The notes under the pieces are model-generated. The model searched no databases and was not told the DNA's origin. It saw only the letters and a program-made list of their open reading frames with translations. The position numbers and the translations under genes are program-made. Shown one piece after another: positions 1 through 12,790 of a stretch of DNA of 64,000 nucleotides; positions within the stretch are counted from its first letter, which is position 1; each line of letters starts with the position of its first letter. Origin of the DNA: Polytrichum commune (lineage: Eukaryota > Streptophyta > Polytrichopsida > Polytrichales > Polytrichaceae); NCBI GenBank assembly GCA_950295325.1, contig OX485804.1:61534533-61598532 (forward strand), given 5' to 3'.

Positions 1-399
1 CAATTGATACCCTAATCTTCCGTGGATATTTGCCTTAACTTTAGGCTAAGGTATTAAAGAACCTACAGTTACAATATCAACCAAGAGCATTTATACAATT
101 GATTCCTCAATATGTAGTTATAAACATACGTGTTATTAGGAAAGCACAATAATATTATGAGCCCATGTTAGGGTACTCAAAGTAGTGTTGATGGAGACAT
201 CAACTCACATGTGGTGGAGTAGTCAATAGTTTGTTCATTTTTTATTTTAGTTTTTACTTTGTTGTGTGGTTCTATTTCTTTTTTCTTTCCTAAGTGCTTT
301 GTTTTTTTTATTGTTTTGTGTTGTGTTGTGGTGTGGTGTTTTGTATCTTTAGTTTGAATTTTTGGGACTAAGAGAGGGTCAAAATCAAAAGAGATATTT
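1..399. other. AT-rich stretch, no gene seen
   Basis: A T-rich tract lies at about 236-350 with GTTGTG and GTGTGG runs. I see no coding pattern, inverted repeat or recognisable element. Confidence 0.5.
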
Positions 400-960
400 A
401 AAAAAAAAGTTATATGAAAGTGAAAGTTAAGAAACTAAGAGAAATCATATTTTGCCTCAAAGTTAAGAAACTAATAAAGTTAAAAAAACTAACAAAGATC
501 AAACTATTCTTCAAAGTATGGAAACTAAAAGAGATCCAATAATGAATCAAAGTGAAGGAACTAAGAGAGAAGTCAATACTTAAAAGAGATCCAAGAGAGA
601 GTGTTAAAAAACTAAAAAGGATATGATAATTATTCAAAATTGGGAGATTATGAGAGATCCAATAATACTTCAAAGTAAGGAGATTAAGAGAGTTCCAATA
701 ATGAATCAAACCAAAGAATCTAGGAGTTAGATCGAAAATTAAAGAGATATCCAATAATGAATCAAATTGAAGAATCTAAGATTTAGATCTAAAATTTAGA
801 AAATATCCAATAATGAATCAAACTGAAGAATTTGAGAGTTAGATTAATAATTAAGAGAGATCCAAGAGAGATGAAAGATCAAGCGAGATCCAAAAATTAT
901 TTAAAATTACGAGGCTAGGAGAGATTCAATAATGGTACCAACCTAGTAAATTAAGAGAGA
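400..960. repeat. degenerate minisatellite, ~56-bp unit
   Basis: The block CCAATAATGAATCAAA begins at 535, 695, 751 and 807. The last three are spaced exactly 56 bp, and the gap 535-695 is close to three units. Between them recur variants of AAGAGAGATCC and GAATCTAAGAGTTAG. The open frame across this block on the minus strand (410-754) is a by-product of the repetition and is not a gene. Confidence 0.75.
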
Positions 961-2515
961 TCACTAATATACTAAAGCTAATTACAAAAGCTCTGATAAT
1001 GCAAATGAAGGACCATAGCTACTAAGAACACAAACCAAAAACTCCTCAAAGCATAATCCAATAGCTGCAAACAACTCTCACACAAATCAAGAGTTAAAAA
1101 CCCATATTCCACAAGCACTGAGAGTCGCAACCACCGAAAGCCTCAAGGTGATAGACAAAAGAGGAAGAGGAGAGTGTTCTAAAGGCCTTTTATGAAGTCC
1201 TTTGCGTGGGTAGGTGGGATTGAAAGTGCTCATGGCCGCCCTTATTAAGACTTGAGGCATGTTAGTCGTGGGTAGCTAAAACATATAAATACAAAGTCAA
1301 CAAGTTCCTATTAGACCGGATTTTAAATCATGATAAAAAATAAGGGCCCTTAAACAAGATGCCGTCTTACACCAAGTGATATTCTTAGAACCACATAAAT
1401 GAACTCTGTTTCACAATGATGAAAGTCCATCGCCTTGGGCTCCGAGATGAGAATACGTAGACGTTGCGAAACCCAAGCCAATGTTAGAGGTACCTTGACA
1501 ATTTGCTAAGTCTTCCAAATTTGAGTAGAGCTTCACAAACACAACTCATCAATTGAGTAATGTTACTTCAGTGATTCTTAATCTGGCAATCTATCGATTC
1601 ACAAAATTTGATTGCAATGATACGCAATGTTTATGCTTCCATGTGGATGAAATTCTCAAAATTGTTTTTCATGAAGATTATAGAAATTGGATGATATCGT
1701 CAAGTTTGGGATGAATATGCACAAATTTGAATGAAATTCATACAACCATTTATGTTGTAGCTAATGCCCTTCTCTTGAAAATTTGAAAAGAAAAATCAAC
1801 GGTTTGTATGTACATAGGGGCGTTTGGTTTTACTTCGTGGAATGAAGTCAACACCTTACCAAGGGAGAGGACAAATTAGGGGAAAGAAGAGTGAAAATGT
1901 TGATTAAAGAGAGAAGAGCACGGGGATTGCTATTACATAATTTCTAACCTCTAAAATGAGATTAGATATCCCGAATTAATACAATGAATTTAAACAATGG
2001 TGAATCAACAACCAACCTATTGAAAGAACTTGAACAATTCTTTTCCCTCAAATTTTGCCACATGTCACGACACGGGTACCACATTCCACATAGTAGTATT
2101 GAAGATGAAACCGATTGGTCTCCAAGGTACACAATCACTCACTCTTTGCGATGTGGGGCAATGCAACTCCCAAATAACCCGGTTTAGTTGTGATAACCCT
2201 CTTTGAACTCCTACATCACAAAGAGTATTATTTAGACACCTACTTTCCTTAACACATTGTTGAGTTGGAACACGTAACCTCTTCCTAATATAGTTGTTGT
2301 GAATCGAATATAGATAAGAAATGTTGTGAGTAGTTGGTGAGGAAATTAAACCTCCTCGTGAGCTTCGTATGAACATAATATGAAAAGTACAGTAATTTAG
2401 AATTTTTTTTCTGGCACAAATTGAAAATTCAATTGCAAAAGATACAACCAAAACGGGCGAACCAGCACAACCTGAGTGGAGATCAAGAAACAATGTTCAT
2501 CTGTGGCGTAACCTT
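961..2515. other. unclassified intergenic DNA
   Basis: Short open frames on both strands (for example 1984-2187 plus and 2065-2493 minus) overlap each other and have no recognisable motif. I see no inverted repeat or family shared with the rest of the window. Confidence 0.4.
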
Positions 2516-2728
2516 TCAAGTGACAACTAAGTTACTCCAAGTCACGATAAGGCCTTTGACTCCCCAAGTCGAATCAAACTCATTAAGAACGTCCTCGTAG
2601 GCCACGTTTGGGGCCTTTATCCAAGTCCATGAGAGTCTATTTCCACTCAATCCTACCCTAATCCTGCAAGGCCTCCCAAATGACCTGACGTGTTTTCTCA
2701 ACGGCCATTGCATATTGTTAAAAACCAT
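2516..2728 (-). pseudogene. possible decayed coding fragment, unrecognised
   Basis: A 70-codon open frame on the minus strand has a less biased base composition than its surroundings. The residues near its C-terminal half, APNVAYEDVLNEFDSTWGVK, look protein-like. Reading the first part in another frame also gives a plausible string, so a frameshift within an old coding segment is possible. I do not recognise the family. It could equally be chance, because no second copy occurs in the window. Confidence 0.2.
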
Positions 2729-3289
2729 ATCATTTCGTTAATTTAGATATTACAAAAAGAACACGAGACTTTCCAAGTCAACCTTTTCAAAGGTTACATT
2801 GACCGGCTTTTGCAAATGAGAACATTTGGACGAGTGTGATGCAAATGCAAATGTAGTCATTGTGGTCTGGATGTTTGTGGCAATAGATGGCATATGTGAT
2901 GGATATTAAGTGAGGAGTTGGGAGTTCCCTTAGTCTTAAGGTTCACTTATATATAATATAACAAACGGTTGTAAAGAAATTTTTAATTCATTCGTTCCTA
3001 CAACCAAAACATTGCTCGGATGAGTCCCAAATCATATTTAAGTGTATTAAAATGTTCCTAATATACAAGAAGTCCACATTACACCAAAGTTGTATGAAAT
3101 CCCCAACGAAGAAAAAAAGAATGTTGATGTTCTTGCACTGACATGAATGTGAGCATGTGAGCCTTATGTTAATGTTGTTTATCCATGTTGGCATATTTCC
3201 ATCCTTTCATAAGGTGGACTATGTTGCGCTAAAGGGGGGGGGGTCAAGGTAAGTTAAGATTATGCGAGATAGTAAGATAAGAAAAAGGA
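2729..3289. other. unclassified DNA with a G10 tract
   Basis: Nothing coding is seen. A run of ten G residues lies at 3234-3243, one of nine G or C runs of ten or more in this window. Confidence 0.5.
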
Positions 3290-3531
3290 TTTAAGTATGT
3301 TTGAATTTATGCATGAATTTTTGGACAGCTCCAACCATCAATACGACGTGCACTAGATTGCAAAAGTACACAAATAGGGTGGTTGGCGAACATGGGAATA
3401 CAAACATTCAAAGTTGTGGTTGTTATGATGTTGCTTTTGTTGTGGTTGTTTGATGTTTTTGTCCCCACAAGTGCATATTCTTTTTTTAAATTTGGACAAG
3501 TGGTTTGTCCAGGTATACGTAAATGAAAGAT
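3290..3531. repeat. dispersed repeat family D, copy 1
   Basis: Aligns end to end with 24350-24585. Shared blocks include GCATGAATTTT followed by GGACA, the GGTGGTTGGC segment, and a 3' hairpin TGGACAA-GTGG-TTTGTCC near 3494-3512 that is kept in both copies. Both copies are in the same orientation. No coding capacity or terminal repeat is evident, so the class is unknown. Confidence 0.65.
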
Positions 3532-4202
3532 TAAATTAAATGTGTCCAAATATACTTTGTTTCATGTACAATTTTTGACATAAATCCAAATAGGTACATC
3601 TTCTACGTGGAATTGAGGTCTGAACACTTATTACAGACATAGACCAAGTTCTTAGTGCATAGTCTTGCAATTTCATGTTAATCCATATTCTTTGTGATGA
3701 CTAAGAATGACTTGGAATATAATGCAAACCCTATATAATACCCTATAATGGATCATTAACACTACTTAAGCTTGTGTAAAGTGAGAATTTACCATATTCC
3801 AGCAAAAACGTAAGGCGAATTCAAATAATTCTGGCACATTGTGTCTATTATTTTCAAAACAATCTGACATTAATTTTTTAGAATTATTTTGTGCCAGATC
3901 GATTATCAACCAACGCCATACATATGATACACGACATAGAAGCCATGCATGTAGACCTTGATAATCAATACGTTGTGTCATATTAGAAAGAAATCCGGCT
4001 GCAAAGATTTCAAGGAGTATCATGCTTCATACAAACTACCATTTTAACTCTCCTCTTTTGCAACATTAGAATCTACGTGTGCTCATCATACCTAAACCTT
4101 TTTTCAATTCATGGCTAATTCACTTCCAGAAATATCGATTCCTAGAAGATCGTAAGGCCATAAATAACTTTTGAAATTTCATCGACCTTCCATTGAACCA
4201 TA
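3532..4202. other. unclassified intergenic DNA
   Basis: An 85-codon open frame on the minus strand (3766-4023) has no recognisable motif and no second copy here. I treat it as a chance frame. Confidence 0.4.
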
Positions 4203-4373
4203 TACATAACTTTATTCATATCCGTAACAATGTTATGTGGGACTGATAATATTCCACATAATATTTCCGGATGTTTCCCACATTCAGTTCGAATGTGGGA
4301 AATATATGGGAATATCCCATGAAATATTGTCAGTCCCATAGCACATTATTATGGATCTGAATAATGTTATGTA
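4203..4373. mobile_element. foldback MITE, ~171 bp, long inverted repeats
   Basis: The left arm starting TACATAACTTTATTC and the reverse complement of the right arm, TACATAACATTATTC, stay alignable for about 60 bases. Both contain TGGGACTGA and AATATT blocks. A second hairpin sits in the middle, TTTCCCACATTC-AGTTC-GAATGTGGGAAA, with a perfect 12-bp stem. The whole element could therefore fold into one long hairpin. No clear target duplication is seen apart from a possible TA, so the superfamily is undetermined. Confidence 0.7.
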
Positions 4374-5869
4374 GGTTTTGTCATGTTGTTATGATTTTTA
4401 ATTTTTAATTTTTTAAAAATAAAAATAACATCCAGTTGCACCACGATATAAATTGTGAAAAGTGGAATTGTTTGGGTTACTTATTATTTCCAAGAGGCAA
4501 GGAAACTACAACATTGGTGGCCTCGACCTTTGTAGCTCTCAGTCATGAAAGCCTCGAATTCTTATCAAAATCCTCATGCTACCCAAATTCCTCTCACTAA
4601 GTTAGAACAAAACTTGTCCGTGACAATCATCCATTACAACTAATTGTTGAGAAACTCACATACAGAGAATGTATTGTATAGTGGATAATTTTGGTTGGCA
4701 ATTGGAGGTTTTTGATTGTCAGGTGTCCAAAACCCGCAACCAAGTTGATGACTGAAGTCATTTATTTCTACAATTTCTCATCATGAGTTGTAATGGAGAG
4801 GTTTTCTTTTAGTGTCCCCACATGACGTCTTCACAATGATTTTAAGAGGGTTCTTTTCTTTTCTTTTTCCCATGTCTCTAGAACTTTTGAACTCCTACAT
4901 ATCTTTTAGGCTTTTGGACATAAGTGTGTGTTGTCGTCTTAAGTGGCACAAGAAAAGGCACCCAAGTAAGACGGGCAAATACATGGGCAACACCAAAAAA
5001 CAAAAATCTGGTTACAAATGCCTTTCCTCTTTACCTATTGGCATGTTGTGTGATATTGCGACTGTCAAGGAGAGTTTGTTACAGTACGTAGTTGAACATG
5101 TCATGAAATTCATGGATATGTTTTTATTTTTTTTCATTTTTTCATTTTTTTTGAAAATTCAATTGCAAAAAGCAACTAGAAATGAAATTCATGGAAATAT
5201 CATAACATATCCACTGTTTAACTCTTGTTTTGTGGGCCTCCATAATATAACATTTAGATGCTTGAAAAGTTGCGCATGGAGACTCAAATTCAAGCTGGCC
5301 TCCCAACATATCATCTTTATAATATGAGCACCCACGTCATTGAGTAATGTTGTGGTCTTTTTTACAAATTAAGTGATATTGAAGTTTGCATTCAATATCT
5401 TCCAAAGTGATATTACTTTACCCAAGTAAATTATTGTATACACAACGGAGCAATGGTTGGTGGGTGGTAAGACCATTACCCTCTGATCATTTTCAATTGT
5501 CGTGAGAACATGGACATAAATGGGCAATTGATGAGTTGACCTTGGGCAGTTGAATCCCTAATGACCTTCCATATAAGGTCATGAGGTCTAATCCCAACAC
5601 ATGCCCAAATCCAACCCCATATTCTCCCAAAATGCCTCTGCCTTTCACCCAAGTGCTCCTCCACTATGTGCCGGAGACATTTGGACGATTTAAGGTATGC
5701 TCATGTCATGGGATTTAGGAAGCTTGCAATAGGTGTGCATTTGAGGGGAGCTTGGAACTAACATTCTCTACCTTATAAGGAAGACGTGCCTAAATCAAAC
5801 ATAACAAGAATCTTGACACCTCTATTCAAACAACATGTGATTAGGTGTAAATCTAAGAACATACAACTG
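4374..5869. other. intergenic DNA with one long unassigned frame
   Basis: A 171-codon frame on the plus strand (4812-5327) is long for AT-rich sequence, but its translation is rich in Phe, Leu and Ile with no recognisable domain. I see no second copy in the window. It may be an old element fragment or chance. Confidence 0.3.
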
Positions 5870-6655
5870 AAAGACATGTGTTTTTTAAGAATATTTACAC
5901 CATTCTAGGCTCAATAGTCAACATTGGATTTGGAGGATCTATATGGTCACTTAATTGATGGGCATGAAAATCTTCACTTTGATATTGAATCAAATACTCA
6001 TATAGCTCTATAACTTTATGAGGCAAATTGCTACGAGCATGATATGGATTTGCTTATCACTTCACATTGATTGCATGTTTCACATCCTATGAGAGGTGGG
6101 TGTGGAGAGAAAGCACACTCAGACCTCCCTAATATCATGTTTATGGCAACCAAAGTGCACGTGATTTTAAGGAGGTGTGTATTGCTAACATGAATGCATG
6201 ATAATAGAGAACTAGTGTAGCATGTGACAATATGGAGCAAACACAAAGTACAACATTGCAATGTTGAAATTGATTGATGAACATGGAACACGAATAATCT
6301 CCCAACGCCGCACACAAACGCAAAGCTCTAACTTTCTAGGATATGTTTGTTCATAATTTCATAACAACATGTACAAAATGGCATGAATAAGAGCAAGTAC
6401 ATCTAATGCTTCTACATATATAACGCGTAAATGCTCATTATCAACTCTGCAATATAAAACTCCTAATATCATACTTCTCAATGACACTTATATGAACAAC
6501 GCACATTCCAAACAAATCATCACAAATGCACTCCACTTGCAATAACTCATAACAAGAAAAACTTTATGAACCTTCACCTACGATAAATCCAATAATTATT
6601 TCGCACAAACATGCGGCTTCCTTCAAGTTTCAAACACCATATTGAAACACTTCTC
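5870..6655. repeat. dispersed repeat family E/F, longest copy
   Basis: The first part (5898-6090, marked by ATTCTAGGCTCAATAGTCA and a TTCACTTTGATATTGAA block) recurs at 22687-22890, and more weakly at 25706-25815. The second part (about 6100-6655, marked by GGCAACCAAAGTGCA and GAATGCATGATA) recurs at 10330-10860 and, truncated, at 20285-20435. This copy contains both parts, so it is probably the least truncated member. No terminal repeats or coding region are seen. Confidence 0.6.
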
Positions 6656-6734
6656 AGCTTGCATACTCCAAAACCCCGATTCGCACGAGGAATATCAAAG
6701 TATCCATTGCACAGTTGTAGTGTACTTCAAACCT

Positions 6735-7085
6735 TAGGCACCACGGGCTTGGCTTGGTGGTTAGGGCTCATGGCTCCCAATGAGGAGGTTGTGGGTTCTA
6801 TTCCCCATGCCGGCATGGTGCTCACCACCTTAGTCCACCCAACTATGGTGGGGGTTCTTTGGACCTTGTTGTATGGGTACCTCAAAGCCCTTTGGGGGGA
6901 TTCCATGTCCAATATCCTCAAGGCACTAGTGGCTAGCTAGGAACTAGTATAGTGTGTCCCTATAGTGCCCACCCCGATAGGGGTTAGTAGTCCTGCACCA
7001 CTGGTATTATGCCTTGAGGGTTTAATGCCAAGGGTGGGCCGAACGGGCATTCCAATCATGTTGATCACATGGTCATCGTTTCTTC
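6735..7085 (+). mobile_element. tRNA-derived SINE, copy 1
   Basis: A 351-bp element flanked by a perfect 12-bp direct repeat, TACTTCAAACCT, at 6723-6734 and 7086-7097. It begins with a tRNA-like Pol III promoter: A box TGGCTTGGTGG (6750-6760) and B box GGTTCTATTCC (6794-6804), 44 bp apart. The first ~230 bp match the SINE at 23325. The 3' half is more diverged but still aligns through TAGTAGT and CCGAACGGGCA. The open frame crossing it (6611-6940) is not a gene. Confidence 0.85.
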
Positions 7086-7097
7086 TACTTCAAACCT

Positions 7098-8279
7098 CTA
7101 AGGCATTGTTGACAACACTGATGTCGATGGAACTAAAATTGGAAATGCACACGTTCATCTACAATCCTCAAATGTTACCACACAGCAAGTCAAGAAGAAC
7201 TGCTTCTACTCATGAGACTGAAATCTCAAGAAACGGTGGTAAAAATACGAGACGGCCTCCACTTTTGTCTCCAACAATTTGTTCAATTTCTTGATGCAAG
7301 AACAAGGGAACCTGCTCGATTCACGTCAAGAAAGAAAGTAAGCATCCCAAATCCAACACGGAATCGAAGTCTATTGAAAGATCTCAAGTTGCGCAACAAC
7401 AAGTGTGTGACATTCAATCCTCACCGATCCACAAATATTAGGAGTTTAGAAGTATAGAACACACATTTGTAATCGAACCTCTAAGACATTGTCGAGAACA
7501 CTACTTGTCGATGTGAAGCGCACACGTTCCTACAATCCTCTAATGTTAGGACTAGGGGTGCATTTATTTTTTAATTTATTTAGAAACATGCATTTTATAA
7601 TACTTGGAAAAATTGGAGACATTTTTTGTTTCTTTAAAGTATAAATTCACTACTATAGTCAGTCTAGGCAAGTAGGGTGAATATAGATTCACGCAACTTG
7701 GCCAATTGCTCCATAATACCATATATCATTAATATATTCAAACTCAACGGTAGTGCATAAGCCCTTAAGTCCTACCACACGAACTGACGAATACGGATTT
7801 CGCATCGGGAGACAATCCATGCGCAGTCTAGGATCAATACTTGGGTGGAGAAGAGCTCAAAGAACCGATCCTAGAACAGAAGAATGTTTTCGACAACGAA
7901 TTGCCAAGGACCTCATGGATTGCTGTCTTTGATGATTTTCAAAAAAAAAAATTAAAAAAAATAGAAAAGTTTTGAAAATTGATAATAAGTGTTGCTACTC
8001 ACAATACCGAAATAAGAAGATACAAAGTGACCTTTGGTTTTGCCTCAAGCAATTTGTTCACTTCCCTGATGTAATATGTTTCCAGAGAAGCTCTTTCCCA
8101 TATTGCACGGTTTTGCATGCCTCAACTCCAAAATTTGTGAGCTTGCCAGTGTGTGCCCTTTGCAATCGAAGTTCTTCAAGCCTTCTCAAAGTCTTTGCTC
8201 TTTGCCTCCCACATATCCCCTAAACCCTAACCCACCCCACACATCAACCATGAGGGTAAATTGTTGAGGGAAATTCATA
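7098..8279. other. unclassified DNA with an internal similarity
   Basis: The segment at about 7245-7310 (CTTTTGTCTCCAACAATTTG) resembles 8035-8085 (TTTTGCCTCAAGCAATTTG) at both base and translated level, suggesting two old copies of one sequence. A plant telobox-like AAACCCTAA lies at 8222-8230. No gene is evident. Confidence 0.35.
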
Positions 8280-10329
8280 ACATGTAATAAAGGCAAATGG
8301 GTAGAGGTAATTCAATCACATTGTTCACGGTATTTAGTGTCACATACACTTATTGTGAAGGGCTTAAACTAGATGCTTAGAGATCTCAAAGTGTTACGCC
8401 TTCTAATTGCTAATACGATTCCACTCATCAACATAAGTAACTCCTTCAAGTGAAAAGAATTCTACATTATGACATTTAGAGTAGATCGTTTTATGGTGTT
8501 TAGTGTAACATGCGTAATAGTGTGACTTACCCTGTTTTGAGGCATATGCTAGGTTACATTGATGATTAATGACTTCACCATAAGTGTCACCCCTTGACAC
8601 TTGGTGTTCAAGTGCGCTACTAATGTCTTGGCATGAGTATGCTCAATAGTGTTATGGGGTGCATGCCTGTGTAACACAATGGTCTACAAGTTAACAAATG
8701 ACACTTGCCATTAATATGCTCAGGACTGTCTTCCTCATGTATATTAACTAGTGATGGTCCACGTTGGACACTGGCTCGGTGAGTATGTGATTCAATAAAA
8801 AATGATTGATTTTTGAAAAAAATATAAATGATTTTTCAATTCAACACTAACAATTGAATCTTTTCCCTACTTATCTTCTTGAGAATAAAGCTATTGTGAA
8901 TACAATTCTAAGAGCACTCCAACCTCGCTATTCTCAACTGGTCTAAACTCCCTAACATGTTTTGTGTAATTGAGTGACTTCTGAAGGTATAGGTAGAACT
9001 TGCAACCTACACTTAATAAGCTCAATGGTCCACCGTTCATGGTATATAGTGTCACTTACTATTTGGAATTACGCAAGGTCATAACTCCTTATTATAGATT
9101 CTATATTTTAACCAAAAAAAGGTTAGGTAGGTTCTATGGACTTTACTTCATGAAAACTTACATCCTTGGCAAAAAATCACAGCATTGCATAACCTTATAT
9201 AGTAAGTGACTCTAAGTAGCATAAAGTTAAACTCAACAAAACTATTAAAGTCGGGTATGACCATTTGGTGCGGTCAACTTAACCCCTAACTTTTTATGGC
9301 CAATTTCCCTCAAATCTGCCCATAAAATGTGACCTCAATTTCAATAGCCGTAACTGGAAGATCTAAAGTTTTTCTTTCAAAAATCCAACCATGTATATGT
9401 TTGCAAGTTAGAGGTGACTACTCACAATCTAAATTTTTATTTTTTCAAGTTATGTTGTTTAGAATATTATAATAGGAATGTCAATAGTGGTTTTGAGGGG
9501 TAACAATCTAGAAATTAAATTGGGGTTAGTTTTTTTGATCGAACCTCCACTCAAATTATCTCCTAATGACAAAATTTCACCCTCATCCAAAAGAGGGGCA
9601 ATCTACTTACTCAAATCAACTTACAAATCTCGAAAGCATCGTTTTGTAATTTTTTTGGGAAGCTTTGCAAATTGAGGTAGCGGTGCCAAAACTACGCAAT
9701 TCCACATGGATTTACACCCACCAACACATGTCCAACTAAAAATTGCTATAGGAGATAGTTAGGATATGTTGTGTTTGAGTGTCGATGCAAATTTTCAGAT
9801 CAATTAGAAATGTCACTAAAGTTGTAGTGCATGGGAGGGACACGCTTTTTTTCAATGGTTGGAACCATCATCTGGTCATAGAACAAAAAACACCGAACCT
9901 TCGTGTATAAGAGAAATGTAAACACATGACACTTGGCATTAGTATGCTCAAAATTATTTTCCCCTTGCATACCAAAACACAAGACTATCTTCTAAAGTAT
10001 TCCAATGTGCTACTCGGAATATCATAATGTAGATTATTTCTCACTTGACGAAGTTGCTTACATTGATGAATGAAATCATATTGGCAATTAGTGGGCGTGA
10101 CACTTTGAGCCCTTTGCAATTAGTGTATGTGACACTAAATACCATAAACATGTACCACATTGGGATACTTTAGGTAATAGTCTTGCATTTTAGTATGCAA
10201 GGAGAAGATATTTTTAGTGTACTAATGCCAAGTGTCATGTAGTTACATTTTATTGTGAGAGAGGAAGATATTATCGGGCATACTAATGGCAAGTGTCATT
10301 TGTGTACACTTTAGTCACCTTGTAGACCA
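8280..10329. repeat. mosaic of short repeats in both orientations
   Basis: The block at 8320-8475 reappears inverted at about 10020-10165, sharing a GTATTTAGTGTCACATACACT core and a CAAGTGA-AAAGAAT-CTACATTATGA stretch. A second block with ACACTTG(C/G)CATTA(A/G)TATGCTCA occurs at 8699 and 9925 forward and at about 10200 and 10262 reversed. The block 8745-9110, opening CTAGTGATGG and including GGCTCGGTGA, recurs at 28155-28700. No coding sequence is seen. Confidence 0.55.
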
Positions 10330-10860
10330 TTGCGTAACATATGCATGCACCTCATGACATTACACTCTAAGCTCCATAGTATCACAATTGTGGCAACCAA
10401 AGTGCACATGATATTATAGAGTTCTTTAGTAATTAACATGGATGCATGATAGTAGAGAATTAGCATAGGGTGTGACACCGTGGAATAACACAAAGTGCAA
10501 AATTATAATGTTAAAATTGATGATTTCATACATGGGACATGGATAATCTCTCAATGTTGCACACAATTGCAAAGCCCAAACTTTTTAGAATATGTTTGAT
10601 CAACATTTCATGATAATAAGTAGAAAATGGTGAGAATAAGTACAAGTGCAAAAAATGGCCATTATCAACCATGCAACATGAAACTCTTCATATCGTATTT
10701 CTTAGTAGCAGCTATATGAGCAATGCACATCCTAGATGATTGATCACAAATGTACTCCACCCACAACAACGCCGAACAAGAAAAACCTTTTGAACCTTTG
10801 CCTACGATGGAATCCAATCATTTATGAGCACCAACACAAGCTTCCACCAAGTGAATAGTT
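10330..10860. repeat. dispersed repeat family E/F, second-part copy
   Basis: Aligns with 6100-6655 over essentially its full length in the same orientation, including GGCAACCAAAGTGCA, the GGATGCATGATAGTAGAGAA block and the terminal CTACGATGGAATCCAATCATT region. Confidence 0.6.
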
Positions 10861-11599
10861 TTGCATTCCATGTCATCATTGTATGTTGTTGTGTTAGGTT
10901 TTTCCTATTGGAGGATGGCCACCTAAATGAATAGATGATCAAGAATTCCCCCTCAAAGATTCTCAAATGAACAAGCATTGCCTACAATTTTAAATTACAA
11001 TTGTTTAAGATCCAAGAGCAAGAAAAGGTCCTCAAAGATTTTGAAACTCGCTCAACTTACCCTTCTCCCTCTCACCATAAACATTGTATTAGCTATATAA
11101 TACATGGATTTGAAAATTTTCAACACCATACTTGTGACAAGTAAAAAAAAAGGAAATAAAAACCAACGTCGGGTAATCCGACGTGAATTTGAGCATGTTG
11201 GCCCTACCTTGCTCAAGAATCCCCTTGGTGCAGGGCGGGGTTTACTGCCTACCTTGTGGTAGGTGGGCTCTTGTTTGTAAGAATGATATATAAAAATAAA
11301 ATAAAAAACATTATTTTATCACACGTACATCACAGAGGGTGAATGACATTACACAAAAGTTTGGGGAAAAGTTTGGAGGGATTCGCTCCAAGCTTGCATC
11401 AATCATGTCTCCCTTACTAAGTTAGGGATTGAAGTATTCTGACTTTTATTAAATGGAGCTTTCATTTCTTTTGTTGAACTACAAAACCTCTACAATTGTA
11501 GTTAAAGTCCCAGAAAATCAGCATAAGTCCACAAGGACATTAATCTGCAAAACCTTCTTCTTTGGAAGGTCACCAGGGGGTCTTGCTGAATGCGTGCTT
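10861..11599. other. unclassified intergenic DNA
   Basis: A small hairpin, CGTCGG-GTAAT-CCGACG, lies at 11166-11182, and a local CTACCTTGTGGTAGG palindrome at about 11253-11267. No gene is recognised. Confidence 0.4.
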
Positions 11600-11800
11600 A
11601 CTTGGAAACCGGCCATGAACTGTCCGTCACCAACACTAAATGTAAACCTAGCATTATATATCATCCGTTGTAGATGGTTTCCACCATTACAGATTCACAA
11701 TGTTGCAATTACTACCACTTGGTGACGTTTCCTCCAAATTTCAATCATCCATGACAACATTTCATTACAGAAATGTTAGGATGTGGAACCCACACCAAAC
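11600..11800. repeat. dispersed repeat family H, copy 1
   Basis: Aligns with 29080-29260, most strongly over AATTTCAATCATCCATGA and AACATTTCAT. Downstream to 11939 the plus frame stays open (79 codons from 11700). The repeat could carry a piece of old coding sequence, but nothing is recognisable. Confidence 0.45.
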
Positions 11801-12790
11801 TTGGTTTCAATCAAATAATCGTGCAGTGGACGAACGAAACGTAAGCTGGGATGACTATTATTCATGGGGAACTGTCACTAGAAAACCCTACCTTCTCTTG
11901 TCAGCAACTTGTGATGAAAGAATTGTCCTAAACAATTGAATTTGGATTAAAAATAAAAATAAAATAAAAAAATCACTTGGTAAGCAACAGCAACGGCAAC
12001 AGTACTGTAAATCTAAAATCTTCAAATTTTTTCACAAGGAGTGACAAACAATGTCGGGTTCACGTTTAGTCTTGCTGACACTTCACCGCAGTTCACAATC
12101 AGTATCGAGCAAGACGATGAACACGAAGTGGCGACACTAAGTATCATATCCAGTGCAGTTTTTGACGACGGAACTGAGAGCGCGGTCGAAAAAGGTAGAA
12201 TCTGAGTGACAGTCGAGACGTAACATGGATGGGCGAATATAAGAAAAAGACACTGCTAACGTCACAGAGAAGGAGTAGTAGGAACACAAGTAGTGGATGC
12301 ATGGCAAGGCAAGGAGAAGGCGAAGGCAAAGGCAAAGGCGAAGGCCGCCCCCACCACTGTCCGGGGAGAACTGACAGTTAGTTACAGATGATAGAACTGG
12401 TTGATGTTGGAGACTTCAGGAGACCTACCCATCATTTGGGAGGAATCTAGGGAAGAATATGCCTCCTCCAAATGAACGAAAGCAGCGTGCATTTGCCACC
12501 CGAAGATGATGTCAACATGTAACCATCCAGCTGCTTGGATTTAGAAGCAGTACTACTGGACTGTAGAAGCCCAAATAATACTGCCCAGGCACTGCCTCCC
12601 ATGCTAGCGGATTGCGCTCTTGTGTGTGTGTGTGTGTGTGTGTGAGAGAGTTGGATTCCAGTAAACGATCCAGGGCTCTCTTGTGTTAGGAGGTATGGTG
12701 TGTAAGGTTTTGTATGTCTGAGACATGCGCCCGGAGAAGAGAACACACCTCGACGTGAAATTGGCATGTGTGTTTGAGAATCGAGTTTTT
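11801..12790. other. GC-elevated block with a (GT)n tract
   Basis: From about 12000 to 12780 the sequence is visibly richer in G and C than its neighbours. It contains a purine-rich GGCGAAGGCAAAGGC run (12310-12345) and a (TG)12 microsatellite at 12621-12644. Minus-strand frames (12144-12335, 12447-12767) are open but unrecognisable. It could be the remains of a gene edge; I cannot support more. Confidence 0.3.

Noticed and set aside
410-754. 114-codon minus frame
   Set aside because: Produced by the 56-bp minisatellite.
4812-5327. 171-codon open frame on the plus strand
   Set aside because: Long but compositionally driven, no domain and no second copy; not called as a gene.
6611-6940. 109-codon plus frame
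   Set aside because: Runs through the tRNA-derived SINE and its flank.
8222-8230. Telomere-type AAACCCTAA
   Set aside because: A single unit; common as a telobox and not a telomere tract.
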